Positions 1 to 6,523 of a stretch of DNA of 7,705 bases are shown one piece after another. The position numbers and the translations under genes were made by a program. The notes under the pieces were generated by a model. The model was not told the DNA's origin. It ran no database searches and was given only the letters and a program-made list of their open reading frames with translations. The stretch spans positions 1-7,705 of the forward strand of contig DUCL01000025.1 of NCBI GenBank assembly GCA_012959845.1, read 5' to 3'. The number at the start of each line of letters is the position of its first letter. Position 1 is the first letter of the stretch. This DNA comes from Candidatus Poseidoniales archaeon. GTDB taxonomy: Archaea > Thermoplasmatota > Poseidoniia > Poseidoniales > Poseidoniaceae.

Positions 1-1646
1 ATAATGATGCTTGGGGAACTACAACCCATACCATCAATGAATTGGTTTCAAACCAACCTCCTAGTGCATCGAATGTCCAAGTGTTCTCTTCTTCTACATC
101 CAGCAAGACAAATGTTGTTGAAGACACTGCTATCGTAATTAGTTATACTTATTCAGACACTGAAAATGATCCTGAAGTTACTGCTGATAGTGAAATCAGA
201 TGGTATAAAGGCAATGTTGTCCAGCAAATGTATAATGAATACAACACACTACCAGCAGCTGCGATTAGTGCCGGAGAATCATGGCATGCTACTGTAGCAC
301 CACATGATGGCACAACACTTGGCAACGCTGTTCAATCAAACTCTATTACAGTCGATGCGGCAGTAATTCCAAACAATATTCCAACTGTTTCAGACTATGA
401 AATTACAGCAGCAACTGCTGGTTCCAATGTACCAGTAAACGAAGATTTGTGGCTAGGATATGTATATGATGATAGTGATGGTGATTCAGAATCGGGAACT
501 ACTATCAGATGGTTCAAGGATGGTGTAGAGCAAGCGACTTGGAATGATGTTACAACTGTACCATCTTCTGCAACATCTATTGGAGATTCTTGGAGTGCAA
601 AAATCACTCCTTCGGATGGAATAGATATGGGTACTACATATGAAACTACAGCAATTGCAATAATTGATATCGATAGCGATGGAGATGGCGTATTCAATGA
701 GGATGATGCATTTCCTAATGATGCTGCTGAAACTATGGATTCTGATTCTGATGGTGTAGGTGACAATTCGGATGCATTCCCTAATGATGCTGCTGAAACT
801 ATGGATTCTGATTCTGATGGTGTAGGTGACAATGCTGATGCATTCCCTAATGATGCTTCTGAAACTTTGGATTCTGATGGTGATACTGTCGGAGATAATA
901 CTGACGTATTCCCTAATGATGCTTCTGAAACTTTGGATTCTGACCTTGATGGAGTAGGCGATAATGCTGATGCATTCCCTAATGACGCCAATGAAACTAT
1001 GGATACTGACGAAGATGGTGTTGGTGACAATGCTGATGTTTTCCCTTATAACCCCGCTGAAACAATGGATTCAGACCTTGATGGAGTAGGCGACAATGCT
1101 GATGCATTCCCTAATGATGCTACTGAAACTGTTGATACTGATTCAGATGGTACTGGAGATAATACTGATGTATTCCCTACTGATGCTACTGAAACAATGG
1201 ATTCTGACTCTGATGGCGTTGGTGACAATGCCGACGTATTCCCTAATGATGCCAGTGAAACCTTGGATAGCGATGGTGATGGTGTTGGAGATAACGCACA
1301 AGCAGTAGCGGAAGCAAAGGCTGCAAAACTTGCTACAGAACAACGTGAAATGTACATGATGATAGGTATTGCAGCAGTTGTAATCATTCTATCACTGGCT
1401 GCGGTTATGGTAGTCATGAAGAAGAAGGATGGTGAACCAGTATTAACCACAAAGGAATATGACACACCTCAACCATTACCACAAACTCAACCTGTTAGCC
1501 CTCAACCAGTTGCACCTCAATCTGTAGCACAAGTAGTTGTAGCAAGTGAAGTTCAACGATGGACTGACGATAACGACCATACCTGGAGAACCATGAGTGA
1601 CGAAACCACACAATGGTGGAATGGAAGCGACTGGCAGCAGAGATGA
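1..1646 (+). CDS. C-terminally anchored surface protein with Ig-like domains and TSP3-like Ca-binding repeats (5' end outside window)
   Basis: The reading frame is open from base 3, so the TTG at 42 is probably an internal Leu codon and the true start lies upstream. The visible part is 547 codons. Residues about 14-120 and 124-222 are two related beta-rich domains, each with an IRWYK/IRWFK strand, a G-[ED]-SW motif and a DG turn; the first residues look like the end of a third copy. Residues 224-431 are nine 22-residue units plus a partial tenth, of the form DSDxDGVGDNADxFPNDAxET. They resemble thrombospondin type 3 repeats, whose spaced Asp residues bind calcium. A hydrophobic segment at about 450-472 followed by KKK indicates a membrane anchor with the repeats outside. 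The tail (473-547) is rich in Pro and Gln and ends in a Trp-rich motif with WWNGSDW. A role in adhesion or as a calcium-stiffened surface stalk is inference; the ligand is unknown. The gene converges on the zinc transporter 47 bp away. Confidence 0.85.
   Translation, partial: NDAWGTTTHTINELVSNQPPSASNVQVFSSSTSSKTNVVEDTAIVISYTYSDTENDPEVTADSEIRWYKGNVVQQMYNEYNTLPAAAISAGESWHATVAPHDGTTLGNAVQSNSITVDAAVIPNNIPTVSDYEITAATAGSNVPVNEDLWLGYVYDDSDGDSESGTTIRWFKDGVEQATWNDVTTVPSSATSIGDSWSAKITPSDGIDMGTTYETTAIAIIDIDSDGDGVFNEDDAFPNDAAETMDSDSDGVGDNSDAFPNDAAETMDSDSDGVGDNADAFPNDASETLDSDGDTVGDNTDVFPNDASETLDSDLDGVGDNADAFPNDANETMDTDEDGVGDNADVFPYNPAETMDSDLDGVGDNADAFPNDATETVDTDSDGTGDNTDVFPTDATETMDSDSDGVGDNADVFPNDASETLDSDGDGVGDNAQAVAEAKAAKLATEQREMYMMIGIAAVVIILSLAAVMVVMKKKDGEPVLTTKEYDTPQPLPQTQPVSPQPVAPQSVAQVVVASEVQRWTDDNDHTWRTMSDETTQWWNGSDWQQR
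672..1295 (+). repeat. 66-bp in-frame tandem repeat array (9 full units plus partial tenth)
   Basis: Full units begin at 672, 738, 804, 870, 936, 1002, 1068, 1134 and 1200, with a partial unit from 1266 to about 1295. Each encodes 22 residues with Asp at unit positions 1, 3, 5, 9 and usually 12, followed by AFP or VFP. Neighbouring units are very similar at DNA level: the units at 738 and 804 differ in only a few bases. The units at 936 and 1068 share the block encoding SDLDGVGD, which points to duplication of two-unit blocks. This is a coding repeat and not a CRISPR or satellite. Copy number probably varies between strains, and short-read assembly may have collapsed or expanded it. Confidence 0.95.
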
Positions 1647-1672
1647 GATTACAGGCTCTGTTATCCTTTAGG

Positions 1673-1689
1673 AATTCTATCCAAGAATT
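1673..1689. terminator. Weak inverted repeat between convergent genes, possible bidirectional 3' end
   Basis: AATTCT (1673-1678) and AGAATT (1684-1689) are perfect 6-bp arms around a 5-nt loop, in the 47-bp gap between the convergent surface protein and transporter genes. On the plus strand a short T-rich stretch follows; on the minus strand there is none. The stem is AT-rich and weak, and archaeal termination usually depends on T-tracts more than hairpins, so the position is the main support. Confidence 0.25.
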
Positions 1690-1693
1690 TACT

Positions 1694-2491
1694 TCAATGA
1701 GTAATTATTCCACTTGCATCTAATGCAAGGAGAAATAGCAACATTATTCCAGCACCGATGATAACTTGCAACAAAGCTTGCTTACCGGTCTCGGGAGAAT
1801 GGACATCTGGTAATACATCCACGGTAGCGACATAAAGGAAAGTTCCCGCAGCAAATAATACTGCTAATGCAAGTTGGTTCACCTCTAAATCTCCGAGGAA
1901 AAATATGCTTAACATTATCGCAATTGGTGTTGCTAAAGAAAACAATAACAAGTCTTTCAATGCTGCTTTTCTATCTCCTCTTTCATGTAGAGAAAATACT
2001 CCTAATGAGAATGCTGCTGGAATCTTATGCGCAATAACTGCACCGGTTAATGTTAATGTTAGAATTGCGGATTGTGAAGAAATTGCCGCACCAATCGCCA
2101 ATCCATCGGTCAATGCATGGATACTTAACCCAAATACAATACTAGAACCTGTCAAATGATGAATGTGGTCATGGTTATGGTCATCTGAATGATCATGATG
2201 CTCTTCATGGACATCGTGACCAAAACCAAACCCTTCCAAAATCAACATGAATAAAAATCCACACAATATTGCCGCACCCAATAATAATGGTTCATCTGAT
2301 GAAAGTTCGAATCCTTCTGGTATCGCAATCAATAATGCAGAAGCAAGCAATATTCCTGCAGCAAGACCTGTCATCCAGTTTAGGAGATTTTGCTGTTCCG
2401 AGATTTTTTTCCACAGTGGAAAAGACCCAGCGACTAATGCTGTCACCAGGGAGATGATAGCAATAATGAATCCCGTTGCAATTGTGGACAT
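1694..2491 (-). CDS. ZIP-family divalent metal (zinc) transporter
   Basis: A 265-aa integral membrane protein that should import Zn2+ or related divalent metals into the cytoplasm. About eight hydrophobic segments can be seen, near residues 5-27, 36-58, 70-90, 115-137, 140-165, 177-199, 204-228 and 236-256. Segment IV carries HALTDGLAIG (H125, D129) and segment V AHKIPAAFSLG (H155, P157), the metal-binding signatures of ZIP proteins. The usual Glu after the Pro in segment V is replaced by Ala, which ZIP9/SLC39A9-like members also tolerate. The loop between segments III and IV (91-112) has ten His among Asp and Glu, a typical ZIP metal-sensing loop. The VATVDVLPDVH stretch near 221-231 also fits the ZIP9-like branch. 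The ATG at 2491 is preceded by a weak GGGGAT; no other start fits the first membrane segment better. Exact metal specificity cannot be read from sequence. Confidence 0.9.
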   Translation of the reverse strand: MSTIATGFIIAIISLVTALVAGSFPLWKKISEQQNLLNWMTGLAAGILLASALLIAIPEGFELSSDEPLLLGAAILCGFLFMLILEGFGFGHDVHEEHHDHSDDHNHDHIHHLTGSSIVFGLSIHALTDGLAIGAAISSQSAILTLTLTGAVIAHKIPAAFSLGVFSLHERGDRKAALKDLLLFSLATPIAIMLSIFFLGDLEVNQLALAVLFAAGTFLYVATVDVLPDVHSPETGKQALLQVIIGAGIMLLFLLALDASGIITH

Positions 2492-2515
2492 ATAATCCCC
2501 TAATCACTCTTCATT

Positions 2516-2526
2516 AACAAGTTGTT
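2516..2526. promoter_or_regulatory. Short inverted repeat upstream of the ZIP gene, possible operator
   Basis: AACAA and TTGTT flank a single base, 25-35 bp upstream of the transporter ATG, where a promoter would lie. A related TTGTTACTGTTG stretch lies further upstream on the minus strand. ZIP genes are often controlled by metal-responsive repressors, but this does not match a Zur or DtxR-type box that I recognise. No convincing TATA box stands out. The rest of the 95-bp gap (2492-2586) holds only this and the hairpin next to csp. Confidence 0.2.
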
Positions 2527-2563
2527 GATAACGTTTACACGTATTCAACAGTAACAAATTGTC

Positions 2564-2579
2564 TCGCTATCGCTAGCGA
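2564..2579 (-). terminator. Hairpin just downstream of csp, possible 3' end
   Basis: TCGCTA (2564-2569) and TAGCGA (2574-2579) are perfect arms around a TCGC loop, starting 7 bp after the csp stop codon on the minus strand. The right part, TCGCTAGCGA, is also a 10-bp palindrome, so two alternative pairings exist. Only a weak T-rich stretch (ATTTGTT) follows on the minus strand. It could mark or stabilise the csp mRNA end or be a protein-binding palindrome. Confidence 0.4.
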
Positions 2580-2586
2580 AATAGTT

Positions 2587-2787
2587 TCACTCTTCTTCGC
2601 CGACTTTGGAAACCTTGACTGCGTTAGGACCTTTAGGACCTTCGCCAACTTCAAAGTTTACTGTGTCTCCTTCAGTGATTTCTCCTGTCACTTCAGAAAC
2701 GTGAACGAAGAGGTCGTCTCCGCCCTCTCGCTCGATGAATCCGTATCCTTTTGAAAAATTAAACCACTTGACTGTACCTTGTGCCAT
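2587..2787 (-). CDS. csp: Cold-shock domain protein (CspA family)
   Basis: A 66-aa single-domain protein that binds single-stranded RNA or DNA through an OB-fold and acts as an RNA chaperone, often in cold or growth-phase adaptation. It starts MAQGTVKWFN, shows the RNP1 motif KGYGFI (13-18) and the RNP2 motif DLFVHV (25-30), and has the typical GPNAVKV segment near the end, with an acidic EEE tail. The family is usually 65-75 aa. The frame stays open upstream to a GTG at 2823, but the ATG at 2787 gives the standard family N-terminus, so I chose it. There is no Shine-Dalgarno before this ATG; a TATA-like element about 26 bp upstream suggests a leaderless transcript. It lies about 100 bp downstream of nrdA on the same strand, probably with its own promoter. 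Cold induction is not shown by the sequence. Confidence 0.95.
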   Translation of the reverse strand: MAQGTVKWFNFSKGYGFIEREGGDDLFVHVSEVTGEITEGDTVNFEVGEGPKGPNAVKVSKVGEEE

Positions 2788-2808
2788 GGCCCACGCTACG
2801 GCAAGGGG

Positions 2809-2817
2809 TATTTGAAA
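2809..2817 (-). promoter_or_regulatory. Candidate TATA box of csp
   Basis: TTTCAAATA on the minus strand is centred about 26 bp upstream of the csp ATG. That is the spacing expected if transcription starts at or next to the initiation codon, and it agrees with the lack of a ribosome-binding site. It is a degenerate match to the archaeal TATA consensus. Confidence 0.35.
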
Positions 2818-2835
2818 CAACACGATGAAAAAGCA

Positions 2836-2885
2836 CCAAAATGGGTTTTTTCAATCATTTTACTTATGAGCCAAAATGGGTTTTT
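2836..2885. repeat. 15-bp direct repeat pair between nrdA and csp
   Basis: CCAAAATGGGTTTTT occurs perfectly at 2836-2850 and 2871-2885, 35 bp apart start to start, about three to three and a half helical turns. One copy ends 3 bp from the nrdA stop codon and the other lies about 20 bp upstream of the csp TATA-like element. Read on the minus strand the unit is AAAAACCCATTTTGG. It may be a pair of regulator sites for csp or part of the nrdA 3' untranslated region. A T5 run on the minus strand (2832-2828) just beyond could end the nrdA transcript. Confidence 0.6.
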
Positions 2886-2887
2886 AC

Positions 2888-5281
2888 TCACGAACCGCAC
2901 GAGAAGCAATCATCCGGAGTATCGAGAGAACAAGCAATCGCTTCTAGACTGCTGATTTCCTCTGCTCTATCGGCTAAACCTGAAACTGTTTGGTCATCTT
3001 TTGCTTTGGCTTCAACTGTAAATTGAATCGCATCGGCTGCAGCCTTTGTTCTCAGGTAATACATTCCTGTTTTCAATCCCTTTCTCCAGCCATAGAAGTG
3101 CATAGAAGTGATTTTTGCAGGATTTGCATCAACCATATGGATATTCAACGATTGGCTTTGATCAATATATGCGCCCCTATCGGCAGCCATATCCAATACA
3201 TATCGTTGCTTTATTTCCCAAGTTGTTTTGTACATTTCCTTGATATCATCAGGTATTCCAGTAATCATTTGAATACTACCTTTGTGCCTTAGAATTTCAT
3301 CCTTCATTTCTAAAGACCACAAATCACTTGCGATTAAGTCACGAACTAAATGTTTGTTCAAAACAATAAATTCTCCTGATAATGTTCTGCGAACATATAG
3401 ATTGGAAGTAAATGCCTCAAAACACTCATTGTTTGCCAATATTTGACTGGTTGATGCTGTTGGCATAGGTGCTAGTAGCAGAGAATTACGCATTCCGTTA
3501 TCCACTATTTCTTGCTTTAGAGTATTCCAATCCCAACGCCCGGAATGCTCACTCATATCCCATAAGTCAAACTGAAGTTTTCCTTCACTGGCAGGAGAAC
3601 CCTGGAATGAAGAGTAAGCACCTTCTTCAATTGCTGCATCCTTTGAAGCGGTACATGCTGCAAAGTAAATTGTTTCAAAAATTTCCTTATTCAATGCTCT
3701 GGCCTCATCACTTTCAAAGCACATTCCAAGCATTGCAAATGTATCTGCTAATCCTTGAACACCCAAACCAATAGGCCTGTGCCTCATATTGGAGTTTTGT
3801 GCCTCAATTATTGGATAATAATTGACATCTATTACTCGGTTTAGATTACCGGTTGCATGATATGTCACATCATACAATAATTTGTGATCAAATGTTTTTG
3901 TTTCCATGTTAACATACTTTGGAAGCGCAATAGATGCAAGATTACAAACGGCAACCTCATCTGCTGAAGTATATTCCATAATCTCTGTACAAAGGTTTGA
4001 TGACCTAATAGTTCCCAGATTCTTTTGATTGGATTTTTCATTTGCTGCATCTTTATAGCACATATATGGAGTTCCTGTTTCAATTTGTGATTCAACTATT
4101 TTATCCCATATTGTGCGCGCAGGGAGTGTTTTTCGCGCTCTTCCTTGTGCCTCGTATGACTCGAACATCTCTCTGAATTCCGCACCATACACATCTTGCA
4201 GACCTGGGCATTCATTTGGACAGAATAATGACCAATCAGCATTTGCCTCAACTCTTTCCATGAATAGATCGGAAACCCACATTGCATAGAATAAATCTCT
4301 CGCCCTAACCTCTTCTTTACCATGATTTTTCTTTAGGTCTAAGAATGCCAAGATATCTGGGTGCCATGGTTCGAGATATACTGCGATTGAACCCTTACGC
4401 TTGCCGCCACCTTGGTCAACATATCTAGCTGTGTCATTGAAAACACGTAGCATAGGGACAATTCCATTGCTTGTACCATTGGTTCCTTTGATATATGCGC
4501 CTTGAGAACGAATATGATGAATTGATAGTCCGATTCCACCCGCCGATTTAGAAATTAATGCGCACTGTTTCAGAGTATCATAGATTCCTTCTAATGAATC
4601 ATCTTGCATTGTCAGCAAGAAACATGAGGACATCTGAGGCTTTGGCGTTCCTGAATTGAATAGGGTTGGAGTTGCATGAGTGAAATATCCTTCTGACATT
4701 AAATCATAAGTTTTCATTGCCTTGGCAATATTTCCATGGTGGATTCCAACTGCAACTCTCATCAACATATGCTGAGGCCTTTCTGCAACTTCGCCATCGA
4801 GTTTTAGTAAATATGAACGCTCAAGGGTTTTGAATCCAAAGTAATCATACGAATAATCACGTTCATAATTGATATGATTATCCAGTACCTCTGCATTTTG
4901 CATTATCACTTCATACACTTCTTCAGAGATTAGTGGTGCGTGCTTACGCGATTCAGGGTCAATGTATTCTCTTAGGTCAGTAATGACTTCTGAGAATTTT
5001 GTTTTGGTTGAACGATGTAAGTCATCAACGCAAATTCTTGCTGCTAAGCGGCTATAATCAGGGTGCTGGGATGCAAGAGAAGCGGCGGTTTCTGCTGCGA
5101 GTTGGTCTAGTTCTCTGGTGGTAACACCATCGTACAACCCTTCTATCGTCAACTTTGCAACATGGGTTGGGTCTATCCAAACGGGGTCTAATCCTTCAGA
5201 TAATTTTGTCAATTTCTCCATTATTGCATCGAAACGCACATCCTCGCGTTCTCCTTTCCGATTTACTACTTGTAACGCCAT
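2888..5281 (-). CDS. nrdA: Class Ia ribonucleoside-diphosphate reductase, large (catalytic) subunit, eukaryote-like
   Basis: At 797 aa it reduces ribonucleoside diphosphates to deoxyribonucleoside diphosphates in the cytoplasm, as a complex with NrdB. Residues 1 to about 95 form an N-terminal ATP-cone, the allosteric activity site. Catalytic residues by motif: C220 (SSCFLL), N429, C431 and E433 (NLCTEI), C446 (AVCNLAS), the radical-transfer pair Y741-Y742 (GMYYLRT), and the C-terminal redox pair C792/C795 in DDCFSCGS. Length, residue spacing and the CSLDxxDxCxxCGS ending match eukaryotic RRM1 more than E. coli NrdA. LLAPMPTASTSQ (602-613) is the phosphate-binding loop. No intein interrupts it, although RNR genes are frequent intein targets. 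The ATG at 5281 has a GGAGG 7 nt upstream. It follows nrdB by 59 bp, consistent with an nrdBA operon; an A-rich stretch in the gap could add an internal promoter. All key residues are present, so it should be active. Confidence 0.98.
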   Translation of the reverse strand: MALQVVNRKGEREDVRFDAIMEKLTKLSEGLDPVWIDPTHVAKLTIEGLYDGVTTRELDQLAAETAASLASQHPDYSRLAARICVDDLHRSTKTKFSEVITDLREYIDPESRKHAPLISEEVYEVIMQNAEVLDNHINYERDYSYDYFGFKTLERSYLLKLDGEVAERPQHMLMRVAVGIHHGNIAKAMKTYDLMSEGYFTHATPTLFNSGTPKPQMSSCFLLTMQDDSLEGIYDTLKQCALISKSAGGIGLSIHHIRSQGAYIKGTNGTSNGIVPMLRVFNDTARYVDQGGGKRKGSIAVYLEPWHPDILAFLDLKKNHGKEEVRARDLFYAMWVSDLFMERVEANADWSLFCPNECPGLQDVYGAEFREMFESYEAQGRARKTLPARTIWDKIVESQIETGTPYMCYKDAANEKSNQKNLGTIRSSNLCTEIMEYTSADEVAVCNLASIALPKYVNMETKTFDHKLLYDVTYHATGNLNRVIDVNYYPIIEAQNSNMRHRPIGLGVQGLADTFAMLGMCFESDEARALNKEIFETIYFAACTASKDAAIEEGAYSSFQGSPASEGKLQFDLWDMSEHSGRWDWNTLKQEIVDNGMRNSLLLAPMPTASTSQILANNECFEAFTSNLYVRRTLSGEFIVLNKHLVRDLIASDLWSLEMKDEILRHKGSIQMITGIPDDIKEMYKTTWEIKQRYVLDMAADRGAYIDQSQSLNIHMVDANPAKITSMHFYGWRKGLKTGMYYLRTKAAADAIQFTVEAKAKDDQTVSGLADRAEEISSLEAIACSLDTPDDCFSCGS

Positions 5282-5288
5282 TTCCCTT

Positions 5289-5293
5289 CCTCC
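5289..5293 (-). promoter_or_regulatory. Ribosome-binding site of nrdA
   Basis: GGAGG on the minus strand lies 7 nt before the ATG at 5281. It supports internal ribosome entry on an nrdBA mRNA and fixes the nrdA start. Confidence 0.7.
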
Positions 5294-5340
5294 ATTTGAT
5301 TTTTTTAATTACTGATAGTTATTGCTTCATACGATACGGT

Positions 5341-6381
5341 TCAAAAATCTTCGTCCATAGAGAAGCGTTGTTGTACACTTCCGAGACTTGCTGAATCCAT
5401 CACTCCTGCTTTTTGGTATTCTGCTACTCGCTTCTCAAAGAAATTTGTTTTTCCTTGCATTGAAATCATTTCCATCCATGGGAATGGATTCTCTACATCA
5501 TATAACTTTGAAGCACCAAGGGATACGAGAAGACGGTCTGCAACAAAGTGAATATATTGCGCCATCAATTTTGAATTCATCCCAATCAATGACACTGGTA
5601 GAGCGCTGGTTACGAATTCTATCTCAATTTCAACCGCTTCAGCGATAATGCCGTGAATGGATTTTTCACCAGCGCCTCGTATTAACTTATTATGCAATAA
5701 GCAAGCGAAATCACAATGAAGTCCTTCATCGCGAGAAATTAATTCATTGGAAAAAGTCAATCCTGGCATTAACCCTCTTTTCTTTAACCAGAAGATTGCA
5801 CAGAACGAACCTGAAAAGAATATTCCCTCAACTGCTGCAAAAGCAACTAATCGCTGTGCGAATGAACCCTTCTTACGAGATAACCAGCGCATAGCCCAGT
5901 CTCCCTTTTTCTTAACCGCAGGTACGGTTTCTAGGGCCTTGAACAGGTGATCTTTCTCATTATCATCCTTGATATATGTGTCAATCAATAATGAGTATGT
6001 TTCCGCATGAACGTTTTCCATCATTATTTGAAATCCATAGAATGCTCTAGCCTCAGCCCAACATACTTCATTTGAAAAATTCATTACTAAATTTTCATTG
6101 ACGATTCCATCACTTGCTGCAAAAAATGCCAATATATGTTTTAGGAAATGCCTTTCGTCATCGTTTAATTTTTCCCAATCTTTGAGATCTTCTGCCAAAT
6201 CAATTTCTTCGGCTGTCCAAAATGAGGCTTGCTCCTGTTTGTACATCTCCCAAATATCTGAGTGCTCTATTGGGAACAAAACGAAGCGGTCCAAATTGGT
6301 TTGAAGCATTGGTTCTAGGTGCTCTTGACTCAAGTCTAACTCAAAACCATCTTCATTTTGACTAGGTTTCTCGATTACCAT
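5341..6381 (-). CDS. nrdB: Class Ia ribonucleotide reductase, small (radical-generating) subunit, eukaryote-like
   Basis: A 346-aa ferritin-fold protein that holds the di-iron site and tyrosyl radical used by NrdA, so it needs oxygen for activation. Predicted iron ligands are D91, E122, H125, E185, E219 and H222, with the radical tyrosine at Y129 (MENVHAETYS). The spacing of E122, E185, E219 and H222 equals that of human RRM2 as I recall it. Long stretches such as AFFAASDGIVNENLV and FWLKKRGLMPGLTFSNELIS are nearly those of RRM2. The C-terminus FSMDEDF corresponds to the FTLDADF peptide that docks on the large subunit. Start choice: the frame opens at a GTG (6390), but that GTG is part of the Shine-Dalgarno GGGAGGTG, and the ATG at 6381 lies 6 nt beyond it, so ATG is taken. 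It is the first gene of the operon, divergent from dut across 287 bp. A manganese or tyrosine-free variant is unlikely because Y129 is present. Confidence 0.98.
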   Translation of the reverse strand: MVIEKPSQNEDGFELDLSQEHLEPMLQTNLDRFVLFPIEHSDIWEMYKQEQASFWTAEEIDLAEDLKDWEKLNDDERHFLKHILAFFAASDGIVNENLVMNFSNEVCWAEARAFYGFQIMMENVHAETYSLLIDTYIKDDNEKDHLFKALETVPAVKKKGDWAMRWLSRKKGSFAQRLVAFAAVEGIFFSGSFCAIFWLKKRGLMPGLTFSNELISRDEGLHCDFACLLHNKLIRGAGEKSIHGIIAEAVEIEIEFVTSALPVSLIGMNSKLMAQYIHFVADRLLVSLGASKLYDVENPFPWMEMISMQGKTNFFEKRVAEYQKAGVMDSASLGSVQQRFSMDEDF

Positions 6382-6387
6382 AATTGA

Positions 6388-6395
6388 CACCTCCC
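6388..6395 (-). promoter_or_regulatory. Strong Shine-Dalgarno site that sets the nrdB start
   Basis: GGGAGGTG on the minus strand contains GGAGGTG, a full match to the conserved 16S rRNA 3' end. It ends 6 nt before the ATG at 6381 and overlaps the alternative GTG at 6390, ruling that codon out as the likely start. Confidence 0.8.
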
Positions 6396-6437
6396 GATTC
6401 TTTCACGCGCTGGATTTTTATTGCCCTCCGAGATAGA

Positions 6438-6445
6438 CTATAATG
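6438..6445 (-). promoter_or_regulatory. Candidate TATA box of the nrdBA operon
   Basis: CATTATAG on the minus strand would place the transcription start near 6415, giving a leader of about 34 nt that includes the Shine-Dalgarno site. A second A/T-rich stretch (AATAAAAATCC, 6422-6412) is too close, because its start would cut into the ribosome-binding site. An imperfect inverted repeat lies directly upstream, over the expected BRE position. Confidence 0.35.
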
Positions 6446-6448
6446 ATG

Positions 6449-6476
6449 CCCCTATCTGTTCCTTAGAAAACAGGGG
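6449..6476. promoter_or_regulatory. Imperfect inverted repeat next to the nrdB promoter, candidate operator
   Basis: CTGTT (6456-6460) pairs with AACAG (6469-6473) around an 8-nt loop. Outside these, CCCC (6449-6452) faces GGG (6474-6476) if a few bases are bulged; alternatively CCCCT pairs with AGGGG. It lies within 4 bp of the proposed nrdB TATA box on its upstream side, where a bound protein could block or recruit the transcription factors. It does not resemble the NrdR box. Confidence 0.35.
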
Positions 6477-6523
6477 TTATTGGAGTGTTTTGGAAAAGTG
6501 AAAAGCGCAAAGCAGTGTAACGA

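Noticed and set aside
42..44. TTG at 42 as the start of the surface protein
   Set aside because: The frame is open to the window edge, and the residues before it look like the end of another Ig-like domain; there is no signal peptide after the TTG.
672..1295. Regular 66-bp repeat periodicity considered as a CRISPR array or satellite
   Set aside because: Units are contiguous with no unique spacers, stay in one coding frame and encode a known type of calcium-binding motif.
395..1465. Long minus-strand reading frames (395-1030 and 1046-1465) opposite the surface protein gene, rich in Ser, Pro and Glu
   Set aside because: They are antisense shadows: the 66-bp repeat is a multiple of three, so any frame free of stops in one unit stays open across the array. 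The plus frame has a TM anchor, calcium-binding motifs and family resemblance.
2788..2823. 12-residue N-terminal extension of the cold-shock protein from GTG 2823
   Set aside because: Family members start directly before GTVKWF, and the TATA-like element inside this stretch suits a start at the ATG at 2787.
2888..5281. Possible intein or frameshift in nrdA
   Set aside because: All active-site motifs occur in one frame with the normal spacing, and the 797-aa length matches the family.
6382..6390. GTG at 6390 as the nrdB start
   Set aside because: This codon is inside the Shine-Dalgarno sequence; the ATG at 6381 has ideal spacing.
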